This document shows, in pieces, positions 34,736-47,610 of a stretch of 64,000 nt of DNA. The stretch covers positions 14,477,969 through 14,541,968 of the forward strand of contig CM018051.1 in NCBI GenBank assembly GCA_008638375.1, written 5' to 3'. The DNA comes from Nyssa sinensis (taxonomy: Eukaryota; Streptophyta; Magnoliopsida; Cornales; Nyssaceae). A model generated the notes under the pieces. It had not been told where the DNA came from and did not search any database. It saw only the letters and a program-made list of their open reading frames with translations. Position 1 is the stretch's first letter. Each line of letters begins with the position of its first letter. Both the position numbers and the translations under genes were made by a program.

Positions 34736-35840
34736 ACGCGGATCTAGGTATTTTTGTTTAGGGTCTAAATTTCAGCTATTAAAATTGAAAAATGTTAATC
34801 GTGATTAGGGTTGATGATAGATAATTAATAATTAATACTTTTTTAAAAAAATATTCTTGTATTTATATATATACATATATTATTTATTAATTTAATATAA
34901 TTAAAGTTAAAAGTATTGTAAGAAAAAAAAATTATGACATAATAAAATGTAACTTCTTTACCTGAAAATGATATTTAGAGATTTCTTTATGTCTTAAGTT
35001 GATTATTATATATATTTTTAATAATAATCAATATGTTGTTGAAATGTTTCACATAACATCTTATTTTTATACTAAAAATTGCTTGCATTTAAGAAAAATT
35101 TATTGATTAATGAAATATAAAAAATTAAAAATTAAAACTTAAAATTTTGAATTAATAAAATTTTAATTTTTAATATTTATTAATTATAAAAAAGTTGAAT
35201 ATACATCTATCTCATAACACCAAGTAAAATACTTTTAAGCTAAAATTTTTGTTCAGTGGGATACTTTCCAAATAAAGTTTACTATTTTTTTAAACCTTGA
35301 TCACTACAATATAATAATTTTTTTCATCGTATTTTCTTATTTTTAGAGACAAAAAAAAAAAAAAAGATACCATAATAAATACAGGTAAACTCATAACCTT
35401 GTATTTAAGAATGAAAAATAAAATTTAAAATTTATTAATTATAAGCTTGTATTTAAGAATGAAAAACAAAACATGAAATTATAATGACATCTGCTAGCTT
35501 ATTCAAGTTAAAAATCTTACATTACCTTCATTATACTTAATCAATGTTCTTTACTTTGTAATGTAGCCAAATACTCGGATAAACATATATAATGACCATA
35601 ATTTGATTTATTACATCCATTAAAAAAATTAAATATATAAATCATACAAATGAGTAAGTATATTTTTTGGGGTAATAATAAAAGAATTATTTTTTGGTGT
35701 AAAAATTAAAAAGAATAGTACTATTAAACTTGAGAACTCAACATTTTAAAAACAATCATTGTGTAAAATAATGAAAAGGTCAATTTGTGTATCAGGTAAT
35801 AAATAGTCATTCTTCCTTCTTCGCCCTTTTTTATTTTTGG
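34736..35840. other. AT-rich spacer, no gene seen
   Basis: Sequence after the end of duplication copy B. Nothing is recognised beyond short AT-rich and poly-A runs (for example 35349-35365). Confidence 0.5.
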
Positions 35841-36353
35841 TAAATTATACTGACCTCTCCTAAATTTTATGATAATTATACTAATTTTTTTTGAAATTTT
35901 TGAAATTACATTGATATTTTCTATTTTATAAAATAATATATAGATACCTCATTCCTGTCATTTTTTTTTGAAATGACAAAATGTCTTTTTTATATATTTA
36001 TTTTTGTATTTTTCTAATTTTAACCAAGTTATTCTAACTTTTTTTGAAGTTTTTTAAAACTTTTATTTAAAAACAAATTTAAGGTAAATAACTTATTTTT
36101 ATTTTACATAAAAATAAATTTAAGATTTTATCAATATTTATTTGAAAAATAAAAAAAAATTGGTCAAGATTTAAAAAATTGAAGAAAAAAAATATGAATA
36201 GAATAATTTTATCATTTTGAAGAAAAAAATTAACTGGAATGAGGTATCTGTATATTATTTTGTAAAGTAGGAGAGGTCAGTATAATTTCAAAAATTTCAG
36301 AAAAGGTCGATATAATTGTCATAAACTTTTGAGAAGATCAATGTAATTTATCA
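35841..36353. mobile_element. Long-TIR MITE
   Basis: Termini GGTAAATTATACTGACC and AGATCAATGTAATTTATC form inverted repeats. The middle matches the MITEs at 15551 and 32250. It lies outside the segmental duplication. Confidence 0.75.
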
Positions 36354-37125
36354 TCTTTTTTTTCTCTGATAGTTTTTTTTATGATAAAATAATTGAATAC
36401 ACTTAGTTTTTTCAATAAAAAAAAAATTGTAGATTGAATTATAGAATTACTTCAAATCATGGTTTTGATAAATTATGTGCAATCATCTATATCTTACACA
36501 CTTCAGGAGTGTAGTGCGAGTAGATAGAAAGCGTACCGTAAATTTAAAAGTTATTCGTTTGAGTTTTGCGCTTCCCTTGACTTATTATATACGAGATGTG
36601 GAACGTTTCGTATAATCTTAAGTGAAATTTATCTGAGTCAAAAACTTAAGACACTCTTATATAAAAAGAAATAAAAAATCTATATCATACACATTACACA
36701 CACAAACACACACATTAGACTCCCATAATCCATATGTATACGGAGGACTTTATCCATTAGTGCCTCGGCTACCCATGCACCTCATAATCATGTGCATGTG
36801 CCTCGTATTTACAAACACAATCTAATTTAAATCCAATCAATATCTTTTTAAATCCCTCGAAGGCATGAAACACGACACCCTATGGTTTCGGCGACTTTTG
36901 ACTATTACAAAAGCCTTAGCCTTAGCCCTTGATTATGCTTTCAATTTTTGACCATTTATTCATATCGATCTCTCACGTTGGCTTTTAACCGCTTAAGGGA
37001 GGGAGATTGGCCCGTGAACACAAAGGCATACAAGTGACGGATTCAAAAATTATGTTTAAATGAACAAAATCATAATTTTAAAAGTAATTTTATAAGAAAT
37101 TGCGAGATTCAATTCTTAATTTTTT
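36354..37125. other. Spacer, no gene seen
   Basis: AT-rich with an ACACACAAACACACAC-like patch near 36690. No supported feature. Confidence 0.45.
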
Positions 37126-37674
37126 AAAGGAAAAAATATTAAAAAAACTCTTAAAATAAATTTTTTCAATTAAAAAAATCTTCGATATATTTTTTCTATC
37201 TAAAAAGTATAAAAAAGAAATTTTTAATAAAAAAAAATTCAATTATTAACTTTCATCTTAATACCGTTAAAAGATATTACTGATTATACTAAAATGACTT
37301 TCGAGATACATTTTAGAAAAAAAAAATACTAAAAAATCTATAAATAAAATTTTCAATCCCAAAAAATTATAACATTTTATAAAACAAAAATTTATTTTTT
37401 AGGTATTCTAGATAAATAAAAAAAGTTATATATATTTTTTTTGATTGAAGAACTTTGTTGTGTCTATTATTTAGTATTTTTTAAAATGTATCTTGAAGGT
37501 TATTTTGATCTAATCAATAATATTTTTTAACGGTGTTAAGATGAAAGTTAATAATTAAACTTTTTTGTATTGAAAGTTTTTTTTTTTTTAGATCTTTTAA
37601 ATAGAAAAAATATATCATAGACTTTTTGAATTGAAAAAATTATTTTAAGAACTTTTTAGTATTTTTTTCTTTTT
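37126..37674. mobile_element. Intact foldback (palindromic) element, ~550 bp
   Basis: The left arm is approximately the reverse complement of the right arm for most of its length. For example ATCTTAATACCGTTAAAAG (about 37256) stands opposite TTTTTAACGGTGTTAAGATG (about 37526). The RNA could form a long hairpin. Non-coding. Same family as 20494-20650 plus 22340-22630. Confidence 0.75.
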
Positions 37675-38255
37675 TAAAAGTATTAGTAAAATAACAATAA
37701 GATTTTGTAAATTTTTTTTTTTTTTTGAGGAGGTTGGCGGTACCTCTTGCCACCTCGTAAATGTTGGTATGAGATGGATTGTATTTTTTGGTGTTACCCA
37801 GTTATGCTTTTTAAAATGATTCTATTTTTCAAAAAAATAATTTGATATGATTCACCGTTGTTCAAATTTCTAGGTTAAGTAGGATTCATCAAGAATTTGA
37901 AATCAGAACGGAGGTTGACTTGTATCAAATGATCATTGTATTGTAAATCTAAATAGAAATGGGTGAAGAGGTGGGAGAAGGAAGATGATGAAAATTGTGA
38001 TCATGGAATTGAATAATGGATAATTGGGCCCGACCCATTTATTTTTTTGTGTCTCAACTTCATCTGACCCAATTATTAGCATATTTTTAAGTTCTTTGAT
38101 TTGATGTTATATTGAGGAGTGCAAATAGAATAGTAGATATATAACTTCAAGCTGGGCATGGACAGGCCTATGCATAACACTAAACCCAACTAATACCCCT
38201 ATTATTAGCGTTGTCATATGGATGTCCATGGGCTTAACATGGACCAAATTGATAC

Positions 38256-39690
38256 GGGTAAATTACATCTGGATTTTTCAAAAATTTTGATAATTATAAA
38301 CAGATCCCTTTTAATTTGACTAATTTCACTAATCTTCCTTATGATGTAACACTTCGTAACACATACCACCCCTATCTTGATGGCCCATCACTGACATGCT
38401 GCTTTTTATGACATCAACAAATTGATATTTTCAAAATGCCATTTTTACCCTTTAATAGTAATGAACAAACTTTTATATCTCTACTTTTAAAATTAAATTT
38501 ACATTTTTGCCCACAATTAACCCTTCTCTATTTGTCATATTAAACATGGTCCAAACACCCTCATTCTTCTTAGTTCAACAAAACATACAGCAAAATATGG
38601 ATGCACCAGGCTCTCAAGAGATGTCCTACCATGAACACATCAACCAACGGGACTGAGGGGAAAGGCTACTTCTATGCTTGGTATGTACTTCTCCCATCCC
38701 CTCATTTCTACTATTCTTCTTATTCTTATTAGTTTTTTTCTTTGTAATCATTCAAAATATGGAGTTTCTTAGTTGCTTCATGATGTTTTTTGTATATGTT
38801 TGGTGCAGTTTATTTGCAATGTGTTATTGCTTCTGTTGCTTCAAGATTCTCATCCATCACCACAATATCATATGCCACAACCCATTTCCACCCATCCCAA
38901 ACAAGAGCTCTGAACAAACTCGATGTCCCACAGTTTTCATCCATGGATGATGGAACTAATTTTTATTTTTCAAGCAATGACACAAATCATCACTGTCCGA
39001 CACTATAAAATAAAAAATTAGAACAATTTTTTTTTTCATGATTTAGATATTGTATTTGATTTGTTTTTTGGATGAGAGATTGATTTTGGGTTGCAAAGTG
39101 GTAAGGGTTTCACTTTCGTTCTGATTATGGATATTGCTCATCTATAGAACTTCTCTCGAACCATCGTCTACTGATTTACGAAAAAGAATTATGAATCTGA
39201 TTGAGCACACACGGTCGATCATGTCGCGAGAGGATCATATGCTTCCCTTCACCAATGTTGTTCTTCCTTCTCTTTTTCAACATGATTGTGTGTTTTGGGG
39301 TGGAGTGTTTGGAAAGGGTAGCAGTGATAGTTTGAGATCATGATTTATGGTGGGATGACTAGTGATGGTGGCGTAGATGAGACGATGTGGTAGTGGGGTT
39401 TGGGTAGATAGTGGGGTAAAAACCAACAAGAAAGAAGAAAATAATGAGGAACAGGAAAGGGAAGAAAAGGAAAGAAAAGAAAAAAGAAGAAGAAGGAAAG
39501 AACAGAGAATGAAAGGGTGAAAAAAGGAAAAGTCAAAAAATTATTAAACAAATAAGGGGGAAAATAGTAATTCTACAAACGCCGTTAACGACATCAAGCA
39601 GACAATTCTAACAGGGGAGGACAGCGTAATTAGTCAAACAAGATGGGATCTGTTTGTCAAAAACTTGAGGGAGTGTAGGTGTAATTTAAC
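38256..39690 (+). mobile_element. Second Pack-MULE-like element, with CYSTM fragment
   Basis: An element of about 1.43 kb with TIRs of 80-90 bp. The left end (GTAAATTACATCTGG, AACAGATCCC, GACTAATTTCAC) mirrors the right end (GTAATTAGTC, GGGATCTGTTTG, GTAGGTGTAATTTA). Subterminal sequence (ATGACATCAACAAATTGATA, ATGCCATTTTTACCC) resembles that of 20654-22337 (ATGACATAAGC, ATACCAATTTTACCC), so both belong to one family. The interior holds a CYSTM gene piece with an intron, then sequence of unknown origin with open frames at 38790-39008 and 39134-39343. No clear target duplication and no transposase are seen. Confidence 0.7.
38597..38850 (+). pseudogene. Captured CYSTM (cysteine-rich transmembrane module) gene piece with intron
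   Basis: The first exon (38597-38680) starts MDAPGSQEMSYHEHINQRD. A one-base shift then gives EGKGYFYAC, the usual layout of small plant CYSTM proteins (short polar N terminus with MSYxxH, then GxxYAC). A donor GTATGT follows at 38681 and an acceptor GCAG ends at 38808. The second exon reads LFAMCYCFCCFK in the phase left by exon 1, matching the Cys-rich membrane core of the family. The similarity stops after that. CYSTM proteins are tail-anchored, stress-related proteins of about 60-80 residues. This copy has a frameshift and lacks the C-terminal part. The family assignment rests on by-eye similarity and the conserved splice phase. Confidence 0.7.
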
Positions 39691-39695
39691 TAATT

Positions 39696-39696
39696 A

Positions 39697-39737
<41 letters not shown>
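39696..39737. repeat. (TA)n(GA)n microsatellite
   Basis: A compound dinucleotide run directly after the Pack-MULE-like element. Confidence 0.9.
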
Positions 39738-40089
39738 CATCCCCAATTCTATCTAGATATTTAGTCAAGGAAGAAGAAGTTTTCAAAACCAAGGCTAACA
39801 ATTGATTAGATTTACATGAGCCCAATCATACATGTCTCTATTATCTTAGGGAGCCCCTATTCGGACTCCTGCAATTGATAATTGAGCTCCATTTTTCTCA
39901 CCTAACAATCTAAATGACAACAATATTGTAACACTCGCACCTGAGAATTGGAATATTTTGTATGATGCATTGGCGAAAAAACATTAATGTAAACCTTTGG
40001 AGTAATATGCCTAAGCTGGTAGAAAAATCATCCATCAAAATGTAGTAAACGAATGCCACTAACAAAAGAAAATGGATAAAAATACATAC

Positions 40090-40121
<32 letters not shown>

Positions 40122-40136
40122 AGAGAGAGAGAGAGA
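40090..40136. repeat. (TA)n(GA)n microsatellite
   Basis: A compound dinucleotide run. The minus-strand frame across it (39910-40293) is a consequence of the repeat. Confidence 0.9.
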
Positions 40137-40718
40137 TATGTGATTCCATGTATCTATAAATAATATAAAAAAATAGGTGTACATGAGAATAAAGTGAGCA
40201 GACAAGTGCCTGTGACTGCATAATGTAGGAACAATAAGAACAAGAAAGAAAATAATATATGTATATAGATATGTATGAATTATTAGCCCACATTTATTGT
40301 CCTATTTACTCACAAGCAACATTCATCCAACCCACTCACATAATTTACCAAAAGCAGCATCACTCTAGTCCCCATCTATCAAATCCATGTTAACCACTTT
40401 AACCACCATTCTTAATCAGATATTTCTTGCCACTTCAACCACCATTCTTAACCAAATACTTCCATCCAATCCTTGCCAATAAAACACATGCATGGGCACT
40501 CATAAGTCTAGCATACAAACATTGAGTGAGAGAGGGAAGGAACTCGTACAAGAGAGATAATGACAAAGAGAGCGGGAAGAAAGAGGAAAAAAAGGGAAAA
40601 AGTTAAGAGAGGGAATCGATTGAAGCTTCAACATGTATAATACTTGGTTCTTTTTTGTCATTAAGTTTATGTGTAACTTTGTAGTTGAAAACACATAGAA
40701 ATGGGGTTGGAAAGACCC

Positions 40719-43105
40719 TATAACACTATAATCCGACCTTAAACTACCATTAATGGAGCTTGAAAGTTAACCCAGAAACCTACTTAAACAAAGCCTTAGT
40801 TTGTGAATGGAGCCTTAAACTAGATGAAAAATAGAAGTTAATACAAAAAGAATCATCGAAATTGGCTCAGAAATGAGGATCTGGTAGGAAATTGTAGGTA
40901 AAGAGGGTAAATGGCTACCTAGGAAAAACCACAGTTGAACTTAGTTTTAATTGTCTGAACATGTAGCGAATTGAATGGGGATTACAACAGTACAAAAATC
41001 ACTAAAATTGGTTGAGAGATGGGGAGAAAAGTTAGAAAAATAAGAGCTCACTGGAAAGTTGTGTTTGACTTTTCTGGCCACCTTGTGGTGATTCAAGGAT
41101 TAGAAATGAAATTAAACAACCCTAGAACATGTATAGATGAGTTTAGGATTGAAAATGGCCCAAAGTAGTGCAAGAAAAATGAGTTTGAAAGGTGGAAATT
41201 TCTAGATTCAGGTGACTGGCACCGGAGAGGGTGACTGACGAGCCACCAAAAAAATTAAGGAAGATGAACAGTGTGGGTCAGGCCGACTATTGAGTTCAGG
41301 TCAGGATTTGATCCAGACATTACTTGGGTTACTCGAAGTTGCGTCGTTTTGAGGATAAATTAAAGGTTTTAAAATTGGTCAAGAATGTTTGGCGACACAT
41401 ATAAGAAATCGACTGAATAGGAACATGAGTATCCTATTCTAGTTTTAAACCCTATCCACTGTTTGGTTTTAGAAGAATTCAAAAAAAAAAGGGAGGGGGG
41501 AGGTGAAGGTGTTGGTGTAGTGAGTTGAACCCCATACAACACACACCTAAACCTTATGGCGTAAGAGGCTACCATCACACCACTAGTTATGGATTTTAAT
41601 TACAATAAAATTAAATAGATATATATTTGAAATACATAATGATATAATTAATTAATTTAAATTAATTAATTGAACGCCAATTAAAATGCAAGAATGGTTT
41701 AACCCAATATTTTTTGACATTTTGAATCCAATGGTGAGGTCCGTTTTAACAAATGAATTTTTTAAATATATAAACAAAGATCGGCAAACATATTTAATAT
41801 TACTTTGTAGTTTTAGTTAAGTAGTCAAACGAATGCCAAAAAGTATGAAACTTCATACTTAAGCATTTATGACTATTCTGGACTCAATGGTGGTGTCCGT
41901 TTAACTAAATGAGACTCGTAAGGTATAGATCCTTAATAAATGTACCTATAAATTAATAATTAATGAGTGTTAATCACTTCTATAGGACCTAAGGACTCAA
42001 AAGGCAGCCAAATAGAGGATAAACAGTTAAGATAAAGGCTAAGGTGAGTAACTTTGTACCCTGCAGTGGTGCTATTTTTATATCGAAATGTTTTGATAAC
42101 TACAACTATTTTATAAATGCATGAGTTGAACACATAATGCTTTTGTAAATAACTCTGTATCCCGAAGTAAAGATTATTTATTTGACTGCGGTTTCTTACC
42201 AGTATCTCATTAAATTTTTTATGAAATAGATAACTTAAAGAATGTTTTGTAGTGTTTTAAGTATTACGTGGCTAACATGCCCTGTCAGGGGTTAGATCCG
42301 ATAGACTTCGAGAAGTTTATATAAGCACGGCTTGACTAGGAGTCTGAAACTGGTAGTAGGATAGCAGACTATGTAAGTCAGAGCTCTAAATTACATCATG
42401 CTCACTAATGTGACATATTATGGTCTAGTAGGGGCGTCGTTATGGTCCACATAGGACGTTGCTTATAGATGTTGGACGTATTACTTTATCACTTTGCAAT
42501 ACCTTACTTTATGTTATAGATCTAATTGGCATAAATCTTTGCAATGATTTCAACACATATTTATTTATATATGTATCATGCAACTCTCAGTTACGTGAAT
42601 ATGTTTTAAAAATGCTAGTTACTTTCAATACAACCATTTTGACTGCTATCCATGAAAGATTGTTTGAAAAAGGTTTCTAAAGGTAAACCTATGACAAGGA
42701 ACTTATGTTACGCATGAGCTTTTCATAAAATTTATAGGATTTTATTTCTGTATTTTCAGGTGACAGCCAAGATGGTGAGGTTTAAGGAGACTTGACATAG
42801 ATTACAACTATCTATAAAAAATTCTGCCTTTAATTATAATAACATCATTTGTAATAATTATTAGAAGAAACCTTATGGGTTGTACTTGTTAAACTTGATG
42901 TATTGTAATAAGTTAAGACAGAACGTAGTAATGGGAATCATGCTTTATTTCCGTTGTTATGTAATTGTAACATGAACAGTATCAGTTATAAGGCATTTGG
43001 TTAGACATGTCATTACTATGCCACAAAGGGTTGGTATATTAGTTGGGTGCCTAACTGGTCGGTCACTATCCCTAATCCGCATATGGTGGGTTATGGGATG
43101 TGACA
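40719..43105. mobile_element. LTR-like block, ~2.4 kb, related to the 10678-12880 solo LTR
   Basis: It begins TATAACACTATAATCC (decayed TGTAACAC?) and ends TGGGATGTGACA, after CTAATCCGCATATGGTGG, which parallels the end of the 10678-12880 LTR (CCAATCCGCATAGGGTGG...GTGACA). The internal motif GACTCAATGGTGGNGTCCG occurs at about 41723 and 41878. A TTTTCAGG-type string precedes a conserved region in both. No clean target duplication is seen, so the exact borders are uncertain. No coding content. Confidence 0.55.
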
Positions 43106-44867
43106 AGTACCCTACAAGCCCCTTCCATTTCTCCCACTAATTCTGATATAGCAGCTTCCTCACTCTCTCTTTACTCATGTCTTTTTATTAGAAAATTGTA
43201 GAAAAAGATTAAAATCTTCCTTTACAAGTCCCTCCTCCATCCATATATTGAACCCCATAAGAGAACTTCAATGCCTCCACCACTGGCCCGACTACTACAC
43301 CCATCCTCTCCTTTCGTGCAACACCACCACAACCACCGAACCCTATTAAAAGCCACAATACCTTCACCCTCTATCATGGCAAGGCAACAATACCATCGCA
43401 CCCCGATTCAAATCTCATCCAAAAAACCAAATCAAATACAATTTTCATCATTTTCCCAAAATATGGTTTCTTTTTGTAACCCATCTCTTCATCTTCGCTT
43501 GTGGTGGTCGATTGGTCAACAAATAATAGGTAATTATGGCAAGGGCTAGAGTTCACAACAGTGTAGGCTTAACCCATTTGGCCTTAGATGATGGAATATG
43601 TGTATGTATATGTATATGGTTTATGCATATCATAACTATGAGAGAGGTGCTGAAAAATGTGAGATCTGAGAGATTAAAGAAAGGGCATTTTGGTCTTTTT
43701 ATTTTATGTGGAGTGAGAGGGACTATAGGAGGAGCGCGAATAGCGCCACCCTTAACTTACCCATTTTCTTGAGTTGGAAAGGTTATTGATAGAGAATACC
43801 TATCCCTTCTTGTATACCCTCTCCCTCACCCAACAAAAACAAAGAGTAAAAATGAAGAACAAGCATGATTAAATTCCTATGTCAATTTTAAGTGATATTT
43901 TAATATATCTATCAATATATTCTTATTTTCAAGAGCTTTATATATCTGATTTATCAATATCATCTATAATACTATAAAGTCTCGTATAGTTGAGTGACAT
44001 CAGCGTCTTTTTTTTTTTTTTTTAAAGAAGAGGTTATGATTTCAAAAATTCTCTTTCTTAAAATGACTTTTGACATTTTATTTTTTTCTTCAGACAAAAG
44101 AAGAAGAAGAACGAAGATATTACATGCATGCATGTCAAATGTGACCATGAGATTTATTACAAAAAAAAAAAAAGGTTACCTGTTGGCATCATATGGCTTG
44201 AAGCCTTGAACTTAAAACAATCTGTCACTTTTACAATTTTCTAAACTTTATTATAGTATGTCACTTTTAATCTAGTCATTAGACTTACGCAAGTCATTTA
44301 CATGATCTTGAGTGAGGGAGTTTAGATGGTAAGTGAGTTGATTTGAAGAACATGTTATAAATAAGAAGTTACTCATGAAGAAGTAGATTAGTCCAGCCAC
44401 CACACCAAAGGTTTTAAGTGGGTTGGTTATAAGGCTTGAATTTGGGCCGAGCTTAGGCCCATACCAGACAAATCAACAACAGAAAAAAATTCATCTGCAC
44501 GTGTAAAGTTGGCCTATTTCTGATTCAAAGATGCATGCCTATTGATTTTTGTTTTTCCTCTGCTGTCTTAAACTTCCCTTCTACGAAAAAGCATAAAAAA
44601 AAAAAAAAAATCCACTTCTTGCAAGCACATTAATAAAAAAATAAATGCAAACAAAAGCTTGAATCTTTTGTATCATGTTGTTTTTAGTACATTTTTCGGC
44701 TAACAAAAATTCAACCAATAAAGACAATTTTTGGGAAAATCAAAAGTAATTTAGCTAGGTGTAGGTCTTTTTTATTTTATTTTTCAAGTTACTAAAATGC
44801 AAAAAAATTAAATGGGATGGTCTCGACAATTAATAATTAAAAGTTTCGAATTTCTGTCACTTACTTA
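43106..44867. other. Spacer, no supported gene
   Basis: Frames at 43271-43549 (Pro/His-rich start MPPPLARLLHPSSPF), 43536-43772 and 43994-44209 have no recognised domains. Poly-T and poly-A runs occur at about 44008 and 44160. Confidence 0.4.
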
Positions 44868-45759
44868 GAGCTAGTTTGGATGGGTTTCAGCTTATAAAGA
44901 ATAGATTTTTATAAAGAATAGATTCTGAAAAATAGATTCTATTCTAAGTGTTCGGATGAAATTAACTTATTATGGTATAATAATTTATTAAGTATTTAGT
45001 TAAAATTGTTGAAAGTGGTTTTAACTCATAAAAACTTATTTTATCCTTCAGATATTATTAGATAATATTGAGTGTTGTTTGGTAGTATATTTAAATTAAA
45101 TTAATAAAAATTAATTTTATAATCGTAAATAGTGATTTTAAATTATTATTTTATTCTTATAAGGTGACATTATTTATTATTTGAGTTAATATTGAATATT
45201 TATATATAAACAAAACTACATTTTTATTGATTAGAGATAGAAGAGAATATTTAAACAAAACTATACTGTATTTAAACAAAACTATATTTTAAACAAAACT
45301 ATATTATATTTAAACAAAATTATTTATTATTTGAGTTACTACTGAATGCTGGTTACAGGGCTGGAGGAGAGAGAGAGGGAGAGAGAGAAGAGAAGAAGTT
45401 TAGGACATAAACGTAATTAAGCCAAAATGGATCTACCCTTTGTGTAAAAAAGTTTAGGACACAGTCAGAATTTATCTAAATGACATGGGTAAAATCGTCA
45501 ATTTTATATCCAAATCTGAACGGCTGCGTGTCCAACACTTTGAAAAATTTAGTAATTTCGTCAAACTCAGGTGGTAATTCTCAGACGGAGGAAATGCGTT
45601 GCGCCTAAGACGCTGCTCCGCTTAGTGTCAACTTGAATGCGATTTTTGGGCCAAAATTTGTGTTTCTGAGCCGCGTATGGCCATCCAAACATTGGCCTAA
45701 CAAAAACACCAAAAGCCTAATGCGGATTCTAGGCTTGGATCACCGATCCAAACGGGGTC
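44868..45759. mobile_element. Tourist-like (PIF/Harbinger) MITE, ~890 bp
   Basis: The start GAGCTAGTTTGGATGGG and the reverse complement of the end GACCCCGTTTGGATCGG form TIRs. The 3 bp duplication TTA flanks both sides (44865-44867 and 45760-45762), typical of PIF/Harbinger elements. Inside is a local array of AAACAAAACTATATT-type repeats (about 45210-45320). There is no transposase. Confidence 0.75.
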
Positions 45760-45762
45760 TTA

Positions 45763-46016
45763 ATTAACAAAAATATGAGATGAAGAATTATGTATCAGTT
45801 TCTTAAACGATAGACCTTCATTTATTAATTGAAAACTATGGTTCGAGAGACAATAGAACAATTATTTCGTGATTAGGGCTTAGATAGATGATGCATTAAC
45901 GAGGAGTAGGTAACCCACCTAAGAATAGTTCATATCTTTGACTATAACTTTTTTTATTGACATTATTTTGTATTTTAAGAACAAAAATTCCTTGTGTTAA
46001 ATAAAAATCTCAGAAG

Positions 46017-46061
<45 letters not shown>

Positions 46062-47059
46062 TGACAATTATTTAGATATAATTTATTTTTTTAAGTACAT
46101 TAATGGGTGGGGAATATTTTATCGAAATGTGTCTGCATACACTAAGTTTCGGTTCCGTCAAATAATTTTATCATCTTAAATGAAATTCTCGATACTTTCT
46201 AAATATAATTTATTTAAAAGGAATATTTTTCTTTGATAGACCAATAAATAATATTTTGGAGCAATTTATACACGCTAAAGTACTAGACATTTTGGAATGT
46301 CAATAATACTATTATTGCTCTAAATTTTTAATTATTTTCAAGATAATATATAATATTTATTAGTCATAAAATAATTGGTTTAGTTTATTGGCTTATTAAT
46401 AGCAAATCTTGATTTGACAATAGAGACAATCTCTATCTCTATTAACAAATCAAACAAAAATAATTCTAAATAAATTTATAACTATTATTAGATTATTGAA
46501 TTTTGTAATTGATTTATAATTTTTTTTTTTAAATTTGAATATCATATTTGTATATATTTGAAAAAAATTTGTTGACAACCTTAGAAAAAATATTTATATA
46601 AATACAAATTATTTTTTCTTTTAAAAAAAACAAAAACACAGTTATAATCAAATCTCTCCAAGTGTGTTTGTCCAAACATAGAATTGTGATATAATAATAT
46701 CTGTAATTCTTTTATTCAAGGGTTTTTTTTAATATTGAATTTAAATGTTCAATATTGTATAGGATATTATTTTTTGACTTTTTATTTAGTTGTCCTGTCC
46801 AAACAAGCCTTCTACACCGGGTCAAGAAAAGGTTTCTCAAGAAAAAGAAAAGCCACTTGTTAAAAATAGAAAAATAATGAAAAGAAAAGTCAAAAACCCC
46901 GAGAAAGAGACTAGAGTCTAGACGGTGAATTTTTGCAAACCCAAACAGACCCTAAGAAAGTCGGCATAATCCATGCATCCAAACAACCCCTTGTCCAACT
47001 AAGCAACAGCGATGATATTCCCATGACTGACCTTCCAACACCCTCCAAACCCTTCGCTC
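45763..47059. other. Region upstream of TFIIB
   Basis: AT-rich, no gene. A (CT)n(TA)n microsatellite lies at about 46017-46061. The sequence becomes GC-richer from about 46900 towards the TFIIB start. Confidence 0.5.
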
Positions 47060-47067
47060 TATAAATA
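47060..47067 (+). promoter_or_regulatory. TATA box of the TFIIB gene
   Basis: TATAAATA is followed by a C-rich stretch and lies about 190 bases before the start codon. That would place the transcription start near 47090-47100 and give a 5' UTR of roughly 160 bases. Inferred from spacing only. Confidence 0.65.
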
Positions 47068-47257
47068 CCTAGGCCCCTTCTTTTCGAACTCTTTTTTGAT
47101 TCATCATCAGAGCGATCGGAAACGGACACAAAAACTGCAGGACGATGCTGAAACAAAACGCAACAATTCCAAATCCTTCTCCGATCCTCTGAATCCAAAC
47201 AAAAACTAGAATCAAACACGAATTCCAAGGTTTTTGTTTGTTTGGTCAATAGATTCA

Positions 47258-47610
47258 ATGGCGGACGCTTACTGCTCTGATTGCAAGCGAACCACGGAGG
47301 TGGTGTTCGACCACTCGGCGGGTGACACCGTCTGCTCCGAGTGCGGCCTCGTGCTCGAGTCGCACTCGATCGATGAGACTTCCGAGTGGAGGACCTTCGC
47401 CAACGAGTCTGGCGACAACGATCCGGTCCGTGTCGGTGGCCCCACCAACCCGCTGCTCACCGACGGCGGGCTCTCCACGGTCATATCGAAGCCCAACGGT
47501 GTGACCAGCGATTTTCTGTCGTCGTCGTTGGGCCGGTGGCAGAACCGCGGGTCGAATCCGGATCGGACGCTCATTTTGGCGTTCAAGACAATCGCCACCA
47601 TGTCTGATAG
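47258..47610 (+). CDS. TFIIB: TFIIB exon 1
   Basis: Starts at ATG 47258 ([11 protein letters not shown]) and ends in phase 2 before GTGTGTTAGG (codon AG|G for Arg118). It is strikingly GC-rich compared with the introns. Antisense frames overlapping it are shadows. Confidence 0.95.

Noticed and set aside
38678..39008. Frames 38678-38950 and 38790-39008 as independent genes
   Set aside because: They cross the intron of the captured CYSTM piece; only the spliced reading matches a known family.
39345..40694. Minus-strand Phe/Leu/Ser-rich frames 39345-39551, 39910-40293 and 40500-40694
   Set aside because: Translations of purine-rich and microsatellite sequence, with no domain and no conserved start context.
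43271..43549. Pro/His-rich frame as a small host gene
   Set aside because: No family resemblance, no splice or promoter context, and overlapping open frames on the other strand.
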